Shown: positions 34,618 to 44,230 of the stretch, piece after piece
Layout: each line of letters opens with the position of its first letter
Numbering within the stretch: position 1 is the stretch's first letter
Assembly (NCBI GenBank): GCA_024226555.1
Contig: JAAELO010000796.1
Coordinates: 1 to 57,698 of the forward strand
DNA: 57,698 nucleotides
Origin: Desulfobacterales bacterium
GTDB taxonomy: Bacteria > Desulfobacterota > Desulfobacteria > Desulfobacterales > JAAELO01
Direction of reading: 5' to 3'
The notes under the pieces: model-generated
What the model was told of the DNA's origin: nothing
The model's database searches: none
Seen by the model: only the letters and a program-made list of their open reading frames with translations
Made by a program: the position numbers and the translations under genes

Positions 34618-35808
34618 TTAAAATTTACTATTTATTTCTGCAAGGTCCCTTGAACTTTTAGTCAAAATCTCGTTACCATCCTTTCCAACCAGAATAGTAT
34701 CTTCAATTTTCATAACACCATGTTTTTTTGACAGCATATGCATCTCTATTGCAATTACATTGTTTTCATGAATCAAAGATTGGTTTTTTGATGATATGAC
34801 AGGTTGTTCACTAACTTCAATACCAATTCCATGACCAATCATTAAACTGATATTATTACCAAAATTTAAAAAACAGTCTTCAGTTTTAAGCTCAACAGAC
34901 TTATCGATAGCAATTTTGTAAATATCACAGCATCTTACACCAGGCTTTATGCCCGCAATTGTTGTATCTACAATAATTTTAAGCTTTGAGTATAGTTTTT
35001 TAACCTCATCACTCGCTTTTCCCACACAATATGTTCTTGTCATATCTGCATGATACCCATTTACTGATGTAGGAATATCTATTATAACAAGATCTCCTTT
35101 TTCGATTACTCTTTTTGATGGTCCTATTGGAACAGAAGAACTAAGTCCAATACCAGTCAAAGAGTATACAAGACCACTGATTTTAAAAAGATCAGGACCA
35201 GATGAAACAGGTCCCCTGCTCATGAAAAAATCCGGTTTTCTAAAAAAGAATGTACCGTCGTGTTCTGAAAGCCTGTGAGCATTTTCAACAGCAGCAGATA
35301 GCTCAAGTTCTGTAATTCCTTCCTTTAAAACTGAAACTGCTTCTTCATGACCTTTATCTATAGCATAACAAGCTCTTCGTACTTTTTTTATCTCATCTGA
35401 ATCTTTAATCTCTCTCTGTTTAAGTATATATTTTGAGACATCACAAAATTCAAACCCTTTAAAAATTTCAGAGATATAGTTCATATCTTTAATCGTGGTC
35501 ATATCAAATGCTATGCCTATTTTTCCATGGAATGACTGGAAATTTTTATTGTAAATTTTTTTAAGATCCCTCTCATTTACCATTCTTTCCGTTTCAATGA
35601 AGGCCTCATCTATCGCAAAATCATAACCACTTCTAACAAAAAGTTTATAATCATTTTGCAAGACTACCAAATATGAAGGTTGAGCAGTTCCAGTGTAATA
35701 AAAAACATCTCTGGAATATATAAGAATAGCTGCATGGATTCCGTTCTCTTTAAGAGATTCCTGTAATTTTTTCAGTCTGTATAGTGGGGTCATAAAAAAA
35801 TCTTCCAT
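34618..35808 (-). CDS. M24-family Xaa-Pro aminopeptidase-like peptidase
   Basis: 396 aa. A creatinase-like N-terminal domain (about 1-140, RLKKLQESLKENGIHAAIL) precedes the pita-bread domain. The five metal ligands are intact: Asp in VIIDIPTSV, Asp in HADMTRTYC, His in MIGHGIGIEVSEQ, Glu in AIEMHML and Glu in MKIEDTILV. It should remove residues preceding proline; substrate unknown. The start may be residue 6 (MTPLYRL), as both ATGs are plausible. It is monocistronic and divergent from the glycosyltransferase. Confidence 0.88.
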   Translation of the reverse strand: MEDFFMTPLYRLKKLQESLKENGIHAAILIYSRDVFYYTGTAQPSYLVVLQNDYKLFVRSGYDFAIDEAFIETERMVNERDLKKIYNKNFQSFHGKIGIAFDMTTIKDMNYISEIFKGFEFCDVSKYILKQREIKDSDEIKKVRRACYAIDKGHEEAVSVLKEGITELELSAAVENAHRLSEHDGTFFFRKPDFFMSRGPVSSGPDLFKISGLVYSLTGIGLSSSVPIGPSKRVIEKGDLVIIDIPTSVNGYHADMTRTYCVGKASDEVKKLYSKLKIIVDTTIAGIKPGVRCCDIYKIAIDKSVELKTEDCFLNFGNNISLMIGHGIGIEVSEQPVISSKNQSLIHENNVIAIEMHMLSKKHGVMKIEDTILVGKDGNEILTKSSRDLAEINSKF

Positions 35809-35969
35809 CTCAACTGTTTAAATAAAATTTTATAAATGATATAAAAATGTTAACCTTAATGAGCATATACCTCTTTAACAAAATATATTTATAAAATTTA
35901 CATTATGCATCTGTAAACATTATTGTGCAAATTTTGTAAATTTGTTAAAAGTTATTTCTTTTAATTTTA

Positions 35970-37364
35970 ATGGGAAAATGTATGACAAAAATTTCAATAA
36001 TATCATCAATGCATAACATCAACGATGATTTCTATAAATCCTTATCAGAGACAACACATTTTGATTTTGATCTTATTTTATTAAATACAGGTCAAAAAGA
36101 AACTTCTAATGATTATTATGACAAAATTGCAGATATTAAAAACTTTCCCACAGGGACACCTCTTAAAGATGCATATATGGATTGTATCTCTTTAATAAAT
36201 AATCAATATGTCGCATTTATAAATAATACTATAACTCTGACAAAAAACTGGGATCAGAAATTAATTTCCTATATGGATGATTATTCTTTAGATGTAATAT
36301 CACCTGATATAGAAGAAAATAAAATCAAACATAACAAAAACTTTTTATATCCTGGTATTTCTACTTCAGCATATATAGTTAGAACAGATTTTTTAAAAAG
36401 TCTAAACTTTGAAAAAGATAGTGACCCCAAATTTCACCAGGATATTTTCAGTAAATCCATAGATAATCAACTGAAAAATCAAACCATTGGCCCACACATA
36501 GCATCTGATGTCTTAATCAAAAACACTGGTAAATCCCGAAATGATCTAATACTAAAAAAACCTAAAGCTTCCTTAATTGTAGCTGCTTATAAAAATACAG
36601 ATTTTCTTGAAAAAGTTCTACTTTCAGTATTGAACCAAACTGAACAGGATTTTGAAGTAGTAATTGCTGACGATGGATCAGGCCCGGAAATTAAAAACCT
36701 GATTGATAAATTTAAGGATAAAGTTAAATTTCCTATACAACATGCATGGCATGAAGACAATGGGTTTCGTAAAACTGTGATCGCAAATAAAGCAGTAATG
36801 CTTGCCAGATCAGAATACCTTATATTTATTGATGGAGATTGTATACTACATCCAAGATTCATAAGCTCTCATATAAAGCATAAAAAGAAGACTCGTATTC
36901 TTGCTGGTAGAAGGATTATGCTCAATGAAGATACAACAAATGAACTTACAAATGATGATATAATTTCTAAAAAATACACCTCTTTTAAATTCTGGTGGGG
37001 TTGGGGACATAATCAAAGCCTTTCAAGGGGTTTAATGTTACCTTTTGCTTACTTTGTCGATAATTTATTTAGAAAGCATTATGACATATTAGGTTGTAAT
37101 TTCTCACTTCACAAAGGTGATTACATTCGAATCAATGGGTATAATGAAGATATATTAGGAAGAGGAACCGAGGACAGTAATATTGATAGTCGCCTTAAAT
37201 TAGCGGGCTGTGCATATAAAAAAGTGTCCCATGTTGCACTTCAATACCACCTACACCACAACTTTGATCCCATACCTCATAGTGATGATAATTTAATGAA
37301 ATTTCATTACCCTGAAAATTATTGGTGTGAAAAAGGTATTATAAAAGAAACAACACAAGAATAG
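35970..37364 (+). CDS. Family 2 glycosyltransferase with duplicated GT-A-like halves
   Basis: 464 aa. The C-terminal half is a typical GT-2: ASLIVAAYKNTDFLEKVLLS, VVIADDGSG, the DxD motif in FIDGDCILHP, and a C-terminal segment (GRGTEDSNIDSRLKLAG) like chondroitin/Kdo-type transferases. The N-terminal 200 residues look like a degenerate GT-A domain (ISIISSMHNIND, VAFINNTITLTKNWDQ). The start may be residue 5 (35982), with GGGAA in front. It stands alone and may decorate LPS or surface polysaccharide. Confidence 0.82.
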   Translation: MGKCMTKISIISSMHNINDDFYKSLSETTHFDFDLILLNTGQKETSNDYYDKIADIKNFPTGTPLKDAYMDCISLINNQYVAFINNTITLTKNWDQKLISYMDDYSLDVISPDIEENKIKHNKNFLYPGISTSAYIVRTDFLKSLNFEKDSDPKFHQDIFSKSIDNQLKNQTIGPHIASDVLIKNTGKSRNDLILKKPKASLIVAAYKNTDFLEKVLLSVLNQTEQDFEVVIADDGSGPEIKNLIDKFKDKVKFPIQHAWHEDNGFRKTVIANKAVMLARSEYLIFIDGDCILHPRFISSHIKHKKKTRILAGRRIMLNEDTTNELTNDDIISKKYTSFKFWWGWGHNQSLSRGLMLPFAYFVDNLFRKHYDILGCNFSLHKGDYIRINGYNEDILGRGTEDSNIDSRLKLAGCAYKKVSHVALQYHLHHNFDPIPHSDDNLMKFHYPENYWCEKGIIKETTQE

Positions 37365-37384
37365 AAATATGGGATTAATTAAAC

Positions 37385-37540
37385 AGTGAACAAATAGAGG
37401 ATAAACCTAAATAATGCATCATCATTTTAGCCTTTCCTGTAAAATTATGAGTCGGGAATCTCAGATCCAACCTACAAACTTTTAATTATCAAATATTAAA
37501 GCCTCTGGCAGCTCTCCCGAGAGGTAAACTTTTGAACAAC
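37385..37540 (-). repeat. Left copy of an inverted repeat bracketing the Rhs island
   Basis: Read on the minus strand, this block matches 47034-47340 on the plus strand in the same order: TCAAAAGTTTACCTC, CGGGAG, GAGATTCCC, TTACAG, then GATGCATTATTTAGGTTTATC. The match is interrupted by indels. It lies between the glycosyltransferase and the Rhs-linked lipoprotein. Confidence 0.6.
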
Positions 37541-37662
37541 TCATAAAAAGGTTTAATAAACAGATTATAAAAAATATAGAGAAAGGTTTTATGGTGCTTG
37601 CCCACCCGTTTTTAATATCTTTTATTACCAATTTTACCCAAAAAATCATTGAAATAATTTTC

Positions 37663-37692
37663 GTAGGGTGTGTTAACGACCTTTCAACGCAC
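37663..37692. repeat. Family C repeat (TAGGGTGTGTTAACG type)
   Basis: An imperfect palindrome with TAGGGTGTGTTAACG and CAACGCACC. The reverse orientation occurs at 45237-45270 and 46934-46974, so three copies surround the Rhs locus. Confidence 0.6.
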
Positions 37693-37747
37693 CGGTAACA
37701 ACGGGTTTTAATATGAATTTAGAATTAAATAAAACCAATCAAATAAA

Positions 37748-37777
37748 AAAGGCAACCGAAGTTAATCAGTTGCCTTT
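37748..37777 (+). terminator. Bidirectional terminator-like hairpin
   Basis: Stem AAAGGCAAC/GTTGCCTTT with a 12-base loop, A run before and T-rich after. It could stop transcription from either side of the island boundary. Confidence 0.65.
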
Positions 37778-37819
37778 ATTTTCTTAAAAGCACCTTTTTG
37801 GGGTCAAAAAGCTAGTTCT

Positions 37820-37843
37820 AAGGCCAAAAAAGAGGCCTTTTTT
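37820..37843 (+). terminator. Second terminator-like hairpin
   Basis: AAGGCC ... GGCCTT followed by six T on the plus strand, 43 bp after the first hairpin. Confidence 0.5.
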
Positions 37844-37875
37844 GAAGACATTGTAAACTATTTCAATACGTTGTC

Positions 37876-37945
37876 TTGGTCCGACCCCATTGTGTGGTGT
37901 CATTGTGTGGTGTGTGGCACCATTGTGTGGTCCCATTGTGTGTTG
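37876..37945 (+). repeat. GT-rich short tandem repeat
   Basis: The word CCATTGTGTGGT and variants occur about five times, framed by GGTCCGACCCCATTGTG, which recurs at 37995-38013. It looks like slipped-strand expansion in non-coding DNA. The remaining gap up to 38048 shows no gene. Confidence 0.6.
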
Positions 37946-38048
37946 TGTGTACCCTTTCATTCTCTATCCTTTACCGGTTTTAATCGGCGCTTTCGGTCCG
38001 ACCCCATTGTGCTTGTTGCATAAAATGCACCTTAAGAAGCTTCAAAAG

Positions 38049-38678
38049 TTATTGAAGATATTTAACCATATCCTTTGTAAAAATAGGCTCTTTACCATAA
38101 ATCGCTTTTACTAATTCTGCTATTTCTTCAATCTCTTTTTTATTATCTATAACTAAATTAGTAACTAAGTAAAGATCATTGTAACTACGTTTTTCTTTAT
38201 TAAAGACAACATTTAACATAGGAACCATTGCTAAATAGTATACAGGTTTATTCTGGGATTCAACCTTAACAACAAAAGGGTTTTTTACACCTGGAGATTC
38301 TTTTACAAGAACAAAACTAAACTCTTTTAATTTAGTAATTCTATTTTTGTCGGATACCTTTGTATTTTCATAGATTAATTCGTATCTTCTTTCATTTTCA
38401 AAGAACTCCTTAAAAATAAAGTTTTTACTCATTATTGAAACATCAACTTCATTTGGTTCATTTTTTTTTAATTGAAAGAAATGATTCCTTAACTTATGTT
38501 GTGTTATTAATTCGAAGAGCTTTTTCCCTGCAAACACTTTTTCATAATTTTTACTATAAATATAATCAATATTAGATATTTTTTTTCCACCTAAAGTAAT
38601 TGAAAAATTCTTATCAGAAGAACAACTTACTAAAGATAAAAAAGCAATAAAACATAATAACTTAAAAAATAATTTCAT
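38049..38678 (-). CDS. Lipoprotein downstream of the Rhs gene, candidate immunity or accessory protein
   Basis: 209 aa from the ATG at 38678 (GGAG 5 nt upstream). The signal ends in LSLVSC, so it is a lipoprotein. The mature part is mixed alpha/beta and Lys-rich, with EFSFVLVKESPGVKNPFVVK and a helical C-terminus (KEIEEIAELVKAIYG); I recognise no family. It begins about 70 bp after the Rhs gene stops, on the same strand. In polymorphic toxin loci that position is commonly held by the immunity gene, but that role is an inference. Confidence 0.6.
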   Translation of the reverse strand: MKLFFKLLCFIAFLSLVSCSSDKNFSITLGGKKISNIDYIYSKNYEKVFAGKKLFELITQHKLRNHFFQLKKNEPNEVDVSIMSKNFIFKEFFENERRYELIYENTKVSDKNRITKLKEFSFVLVKESPGVKNPFVVKVESQNKPVYYLAMVPMLNVVFNKEKRSYNDLYLVTNLVIDNKKEIEEIAELVKAIYGKEPIFTKDMVKYLQ

Positions 38679-38747
38679 CATCACTCCATTTCTAAAAAAT
38701 ATTAATCAACTTATAACTTAATAACCCGGTAACAAAAATCTCTATTA

Positions 38748-41700
38748 TTAATTACTGGGAGAGTATCTGTGTTTTCGCATTCTATCCCACGCTTCTCTAA
38801 AGTTTTCACGTGTTAATGATTTATTTAGACCTTTCAACAATCTATGGATATCTTTAGAACTTGGGGTTATTGGCGTGTCAAAGAATGTATCTATAATGGC
38901 ATACCCTCCTGTTGAGTTTGGTGTCCATTCCTTAAAAGCTGCTAAACCTTCGGCTTTATGCTGTACTGCCAACCATGAAGATTTCTTTTCTCTCCAAGTA
39001 ACTGGGTTAAAAGATGAACTTCCATAAAGATAATTTTGACTTTTCTCCCACTCTATTTGTTCATTTATACGTTTTGATTTTTCATCATCCCCCTCTTCAT
39101 GAGCTTTATTTATTAAATCTTGATATTCTTCTGCCAACTCCTCTTTTATTCCTCCACTCTTAACTAAATTATCAAGATTTTTTTGTGCTGTGGCTATACA
39201 TTTATTACTACTTTGTAAATTATAATCATTGTTCCATTCATTTATTGCTTTGTTATATTCTTCATTATCATTATCGGAATTATTATCATTATCGGAATTA
39301 TTATCATCAGCATCGTTCTCATTACCACCAGAAAATAAACCTCCAATATAATCACAAAGATCACTGCCCCACCAATACCCACTTGGATCAGTATACTTAA
39401 ACGGATTATTCATACAATAGCTATACCGATTAAAACTCTGTGTATTATACGGATCTTGTATAAAAGGATCGGCGGACAGAAACCTTCCAAGCTCAGGATC
39501 ATAAACCCTACCATTCATATGGATGATATCCATTGAATCGATATGTTCGTGGCCTGTATATCCTCGATTGGTAAAAGCAGGGATTACGGTTCCAGTGGTA
39601 GATTGCCAGTTTACTTCTCTTCGTTTACCGAACGCTTCATAGCTCATTCGTTCAACTATGTTACCACGGTTATCTGTAATGGTATCAACACTTCCAAGAG
39701 GATCATAGTGCATGTAACGTGTTTCATCGGGAAGTTGGGTAGTATTTTCATATGTTTTTACATGTATGGTGGCGAGGTGTCCTTCGGCATACATAAAGTA
39801 TTTATGTGTGGTTTTATCTCCTTCGGTTATTTTTTCATAAACTTTGTCGATGTAGATAGTTTCAGTTGTTTTACCATCTGTAACTTCCTTTTTCTTATAT
39901 CTGTCGTACTCTGGGCCGTAGGAAAACTCAACGGTGTTGGTTCCCTTAATAAACTTTGTTGGTTTATTGAAGGATGCCCACTCCACAGTTTTTCCGCCGC
40001 CGGAAATCATATTACCGTTTTTGTCGTAGGAGTATCCACCATTTATAACAGTTCCGGTTAGTGCGTGTGGGCCTGCGTTAACTTCAGGATCACCGTAGTA
40101 GTAATTTCCAACATTGGAGTTATAGGTCATATTGCCGGAAACATCATATGTGAACATTGCTGTTTTGTTATATGGAGAAGAGTTTATAACTCCTTTGGTA
40201 TCAGTTTGAGTAAGTCTGTTTAGACTATCGTAGGTAAACTCCTCAGACATATCCTGAATATAGTCATATCTTGCTGTCACATTGTTAAGTTCATCATACT
40301 TATATTCAAGGCTTCGGATATCATGATCTCCGCCAAATCCAAAGTTACTTTTAATGGTTTTCAGATGTCCTGTGGCAGGATCATAATTTTTTTCTGTTCC
40401 TAATCCATTACCATATACATATTCAGATAGACGTCCTGCTGCATCCCGATCCTTTGCAATCCAGAAGTATGAGTAATCTCTGGCTGTTCCCATCTCTGTC
40501 AATTCAGACATGTTCTCGTTTAGATTTGCATTCTCAATTCTCTGGCTGATTATCTCTTTCTGCTGTGCAAGTTGGGTTGAAACTGTTTTCAAGTCTTCCG
40601 CAAGCTTTGTACAGGTTGTATATTCTTCTTTAAGAACTTCTACTGCTTTTCTTAGCTGACCAGAAGAGGCTGTAAGTTCATCCTTAAGCTCCTGGGACAT
40701 ATCGGGAGATTGTGCACCAAGCCCTTCATAATATGTTGCTTTGTCATTATAGTATGTTGCTTTTTCCTGAGCCTGAATTGCTGCCGCAGTTGCACTTTCA
40801 ACACTCTGTTGAGCAGTATCCAGTAAAAAATTTAAGAACTTATAGTCATAATCATTGATCTGACCTTTTGGACTTCGTATGGCTGCAAGATATCCATTTA
40901 CGTTGTAGAGATATTCAACATCAAAGTTCTGTGGCTGAGTAACTTTTCTTACTCTACTATAACCGTCGTAATAGGTCTTTACAGAGAAACTTTCAGAATT
41001 AATATTTGTTGTGGTCTCATATGGACGACCCACAGCATCGTAGGTAAAGGTCTTTAAATATTCCAGAGATCTTTTAATCTCAGATATTTTTCCGATTCCC
41101 TTTGCTGCTGTATCATAGACCCAGTTGGAAACTCCTTCGAGGTGGTCTTCCCTTGCCACAAGTCTTCCAAGCTTGTCATAGGTTTTCTTAACAGTCTGAC
41201 CCTTGGCATCTTTCTCTTCGGTAAGTTCACCGAATGGATTGTACTTATACTCCCATATCCCCATATCGGGATCATTCATTCCGGTTTTGTTACCAAACTT
41301 GTCATAACTTATTGTTGTGATTATACCGTTCACATCGGTTTTAATCAGATTACCAACCGGATCATAGGTGTAATCAGCCCAGGCAGAAAGCTCCTCTTCG
41401 ATACGAACAATCTTACCAACAGCATTTGTTATGGTTTTCTTTTCTTGTCCCAGTGGATTTGTGGATGTTACAGAATATCCGCTGTAGACATATTTGCTAG
41501 TTAAAAAGGTTCCATCAATAAGTGTAGCTTTGTTTACCTCAGTTTTTCTGTCTAACTCGTCATAAGTAAATTCGGTATAGTAAACCTTATCATCTTTAAA
41601 GTACGGCATGGATGATTTTGCAAGAAGACCGATATTGTTGTAGATCTGATCGATATAAATCTTTCTTCCGTTAAAACCTAATCCCTCAACCCGAATCTCA

Positions 41701-42824
41701 CGACCTTTGGAATCGAAGTGTTTTGTTTGTGAAGGTAGCCCAACAGTTTGCTCAGTTACGCTGTAGATTCCATTTGTACAATCACTCCAGCCGTAAGTCC
41801 ATGTGGTTTCTGAACCATCTGCCCGATTCTCTTTTATCTTCCTTCCAAGAGTATCATAAGCCCATGTTGTTGTGAGATTGTTTGGCCCGATATATTTTGT
41901 CTCAACTCCAAATCTTCCGTCATACTCCCTTGTTTCCACATGTCCAAGAGCATTTGTAACTTTTTCCACAAACCTGTTTGATGCATCCATTGTGAAAGTT
42001 GTTTTTCTGTCTTCCACACCAGAACCCGAAAGCGTTGTGGTCTGAATGTTTCCGTAATCATCGTAGGTATAAGTATTTGTAACAGCTAAGACGTTACCCG
42101 GCTCAACAGTTTCTGTGTGAACTGCTCCCGTATCAGAATAAAATGTTCGTGAAGAAAGCTTGATGGTGCTTGTGAGATCAGGATTTGTAAATGTTACGGT
42201 TTCTCCTGTTTCTTTTCCTATGTTCCAGAGAGAATCATCATTAGAAAAGGTTCGGCTTGTTTCTTTTAGAAATGTTAAGCTATTGATACTATCAACCGTT
42301 GTGACCTTGGATGTTCCTATGTTTCCATAGTTATCCATATCGCTGTTTTCGACTGTTACGGTTTTTAAGAGAGTTGTGTCGAGATCATAACTTTTGCTGA
42401 CACTCTTCTTTTTGTATATTGAATAAACATATTTGGTGAAGATTGTACCGTCATCAAGTGTTATCTGACCCACATCAGTTTTAGTATCTTTATAATCATT
42501 TTCAGTTTTAGAAATCAGATTACCATTTGATAGCTTAATCTCTTCAGTTTTGGTCAGACCTATGAATGGAAATTCTTGTTTGTATGTGGTTCTTTTTGTT
42601 TTGCCTGTTGTTTCGTCTTTTACTTCTATCCACTCAAACCCAAGAAAACCATGACCTCTTTGATGACTCTTTGCTCCACCATAGGTGTATGTAATTTCGT
42701 TTTGACTGCCTATTCCATCGTCTATTTTGGCTGATGAGACCACGTGCATTTTGGGCTGAATATTTTTTACCGGATAAGTTGGTTTAATTAAACTTTTTGT
42801 ATAAACGGTTGAGTTTGAAAGCAA
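38748..42824 (-). CDS. Rhs/YD-repeat portion of a giant SpvB-Rhs protein (3' part of a split gene)
   Basis: 1358 codons open from a TTG at 42824, but the true frame is the continuation of the SpvB-like gene upstream; the linker EYKLLSNSTVYTK is normally internal in SpvB/TcdB-type proteins. YD repeats (for example FTYDELDRKTEV and YDKLGRLVARED) run through most of it. An Ala/Gln/Glu-rich coiled coil of about 120 residues interrupts them. The Rhs core motif (RVYDPELGRFLSADPF, then NRYSYCMNNPFKYTDPSG) ends near residue 1150 and is followed by an Asp/Asn-rich spacer and a unique tip of about 170 residues, the usual place for a toxin domain. I cannot identify the tip. Confidence 0.85.
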   Translation of the reverse strand: MLSNSTVYTKSLIKPTYPVKNIQPKMHVVSSAKIDDGIGSQNEITYTYGGAKSHQRGHGFLGFEWIEVKDETTGKTKRTTYKQEFPFIGLTKTEEIKLSNGNLISKTENDYKDTKTDVGQITLDDGTIFTKYVYSIYKKKSVSKSYDLDTTLLKTVTVENSDMDNYGNIGTSKVTTVDSINSLTFLKETSRTFSNDDSLWNIGKETGETVTFTNPDLTSTIKLSSRTFYSDTGAVHTETVEPGNVLAVTNTYTYDDYGNIQTTTLSGSGVEDRKTTFTMDASNRFVEKVTNALGHVETREYDGRFGVETKYIGPNNLTTTWAYDTLGRKIKENRADGSETTWTYGWSDCTNGIYSVTEQTVGLPSQTKHFDSKGREIRVEGLGFNGRKIYIDQIYNNIGLLAKSSMPYFKDDKVYYTEFTYDELDRKTEVNKATLIDGTFLTSKYVYSGYSVTSTNPLGQEKKTITNAVGKIVRIEEELSAWADYTYDPVGNLIKTDVNGIITTISYDKFGNKTGMNDPDMGIWEYKYNPFGELTEEKDAKGQTVKKTYDKLGRLVAREDHLEGVSNWVYDTAAKGIGKISEIKRSLEYLKTFTYDAVGRPYETTTNINSESFSVKTYYDGYSRVRKVTQPQNFDVEYLYNVNGYLAAIRSPKGQINDYDYKFLNFLLDTAQQSVESATAAAIQAQEKATYYNDKATYYEGLGAQSPDMSQELKDELTASSGQLRKAVEVLKEEYTTCTKLAEDLKTVSTQLAQQKEIISQRIENANLNENMSELTEMGTARDYSYFWIAKDRDAAGRLSEYVYGNGLGTEKNYDPATGHLKTIKSNFGFGGDHDIRSLEYKYDELNNVTARYDYIQDMSEEFTYDSLNRLTQTDTKGVINSSPYNKTAMFTYDVSGNMTYNSNVGNYYYGDPEVNAGPHALTGTVINGGYSYDKNGNMISGGGKTVEWASFNKPTKFIKGTNTVEFSYGPEYDRYKKKEVTDGKTTETIYIDKVYEKITEGDKTTHKYFMYAEGHLATIHVKTYENTTQLPDETRYMHYDPLGSVDTITDNRGNIVERMSYEAFGKRREVNWQSTTGTVIPAFTNRGYTGHEHIDSMDIIHMNGRVYDPELGRFLSADPFIQDPYNTQSFNRYSYCMNNPFKYTDPSGYWWGSDLCDYIGGLFSGGNENDADDNNSDNDNNSDNDNEEYNKAINEWNNDYNLQSSNKCIATAQKNLDNLVKSGGIKEELAEEYQDLINKAHEEGDDEKSKRINEQIEWEKSQNYLYGSSSFNPVTWREKKSSWLAVQHKAEGLAAFKEWTPNSTGGYAIIDTFFDTPITPSSKDIHRLLKGLNKSLTRENFREAWDRMRKHRYSPSN

Positions 42825-42843
42825 TTTGTACTCTATGTCTATT

Positions 42844-43130
42844 TTAGAAAACGTTTTTGAGTTTATTTCTTGTAATTGATTTTAAAATTGGTTTTTGCGA
42901 TTTGTTTAGAGCTACCCAGAAATCAAATACACCTGTTCTATAATTTTGATAGTCAATTCGATCTAAAATACCATCTCCATTCATATCTTTTAAATCCGCA
43001 TGTATTCCGCTTACATTTGAGCAAGTTATATAACCTCTTGGATTAAGTCCGGCATTATTTGGATTCCATGACTCATATTGTTCAAAACCATTGCCGTTAT
43101 TAAGTCCTACAAAAAAACCAAATTGGTGTC
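42844..43130 (-). pseudogene. Middle fragment of the split SpvB-Rhs gene
   Basis: This stretch reads FFVGLNNGNGFEQYESWN... and DLKDMNGDGILDRIDYQN in a third frame, the seventh VCBS-like repeat plus the start of the linker (ILKSIT). It connects the upstream and downstream frames only if two indels are assumed, one near 43125 and one between 42845 and 42880. A nominal ATG at 43173 would be out of frame with real protein for its first 15 residues. Confidence 0.75.
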
Positions 43131-44230
43131 TTGTGGTTATAATAATCCACACGATCAGGAAGGCCATCGCCATTCATATCCCTTAAATCAGCGTATGTTC
43201 CGCTTGCATTTGTACAGGTTAAATATCCTCTTGGATGTATACCGACGTTGTTTAAATTCCATGACTCATATTGTTCAAAACCACTGCCGTTGTTAAGTCC
43301 TACCCAGAAACCAAATTGGCCTGTCTTGTGGTTATAATAATCCACACGATCAAGAAGCCCATCACCATTCATATCCCTTAAATCAGCATATGTTCCGCTT
43401 GCATTGGTACAGATTAGATATCCTCTTGGATGTATACCGACGTTATTTAAATTCCATGACTTATATTTTTCAAAACCATTGCCGTTATTAAGACCAACCC
43501 AGAAGCCAAATTGGCCTGTCTTATGGTTGTAATAGTCCACACGATCAGGAAGCCCATCACCATTCATATCCTTTAAATCAGCATATACACCACTTGCATT
43601 TGAGGCGGCAATATAACCTTTTAATTGGATTCCTACATCTTTATTTTTATTCCATGATTCATATTCTTTAAACTTTTCACCATTATTAATAGCAACCCAA
43701 AAATCATATACTCCTGTTGTATGTTTTTGATAATCCACACGATCAGGAAGCCCATCACCGTTCATATCAATTAAATCAGCGTATATTCCATTTGTATCAG
43801 AGCTTGTAATATAACCTTTTGATTGGATTCCTACATTATCTATATTCCATGATTTATATGGTTCAAAACCTTTACCAGTATTAAGTGCAACCCAAAATCC
43901 ATCTTCTTTTCTTTTATAATTATAATTACTGACACGATCAGGAAGACCATCACCATCCATATCTATTAAATCTTCGTATACTCCTTTTTCATCAGAACCA
44001 ATAATATACCCTTCAGGTTTTAATCCAACATCTTTTTTTTCATCCCATGATACATATGGGTCAAAATCCGTACCAGTGTTAAGCGCAACCCAGAAGCCAT
44101 ATTCTTTTTTGTTGTAATTGTAATATCCAACACGATCAGGTAGTCCATCACCATTCATATCTTTTAAGTAAGCCTGCACTCCTTTATCATCAGTGCATTT
44201 GATATAACCACGTGGTTTTATCCCGGCATT
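42900..44230 (-). repeat. Tandem coding repeats of about 189 bp (VCBS blades)
   Basis: Seven units carry MNGDG[L/I]xDR; the three between about 43140 and 43600 are the most alike at nucleotide level, pointing to recent unequal duplication. The second frameshift-bearing unit differs from its neighbours by a 2-bp loss (GGTGTC against GGCCTGTC). Confidence 0.8.

Noticed and set aside
39543..40061. Long antisense frame opposite the Rhs gene
   Set aside because: It is a shadow of the YD-repeat coding strand, which has a coherent protein family match.
42844..43173. Independent 109-aa gene
   Set aside because: Its first residues are out of frame with the repeat-derived protein; it is the middle piece of the split SpvB-Rhs gene.
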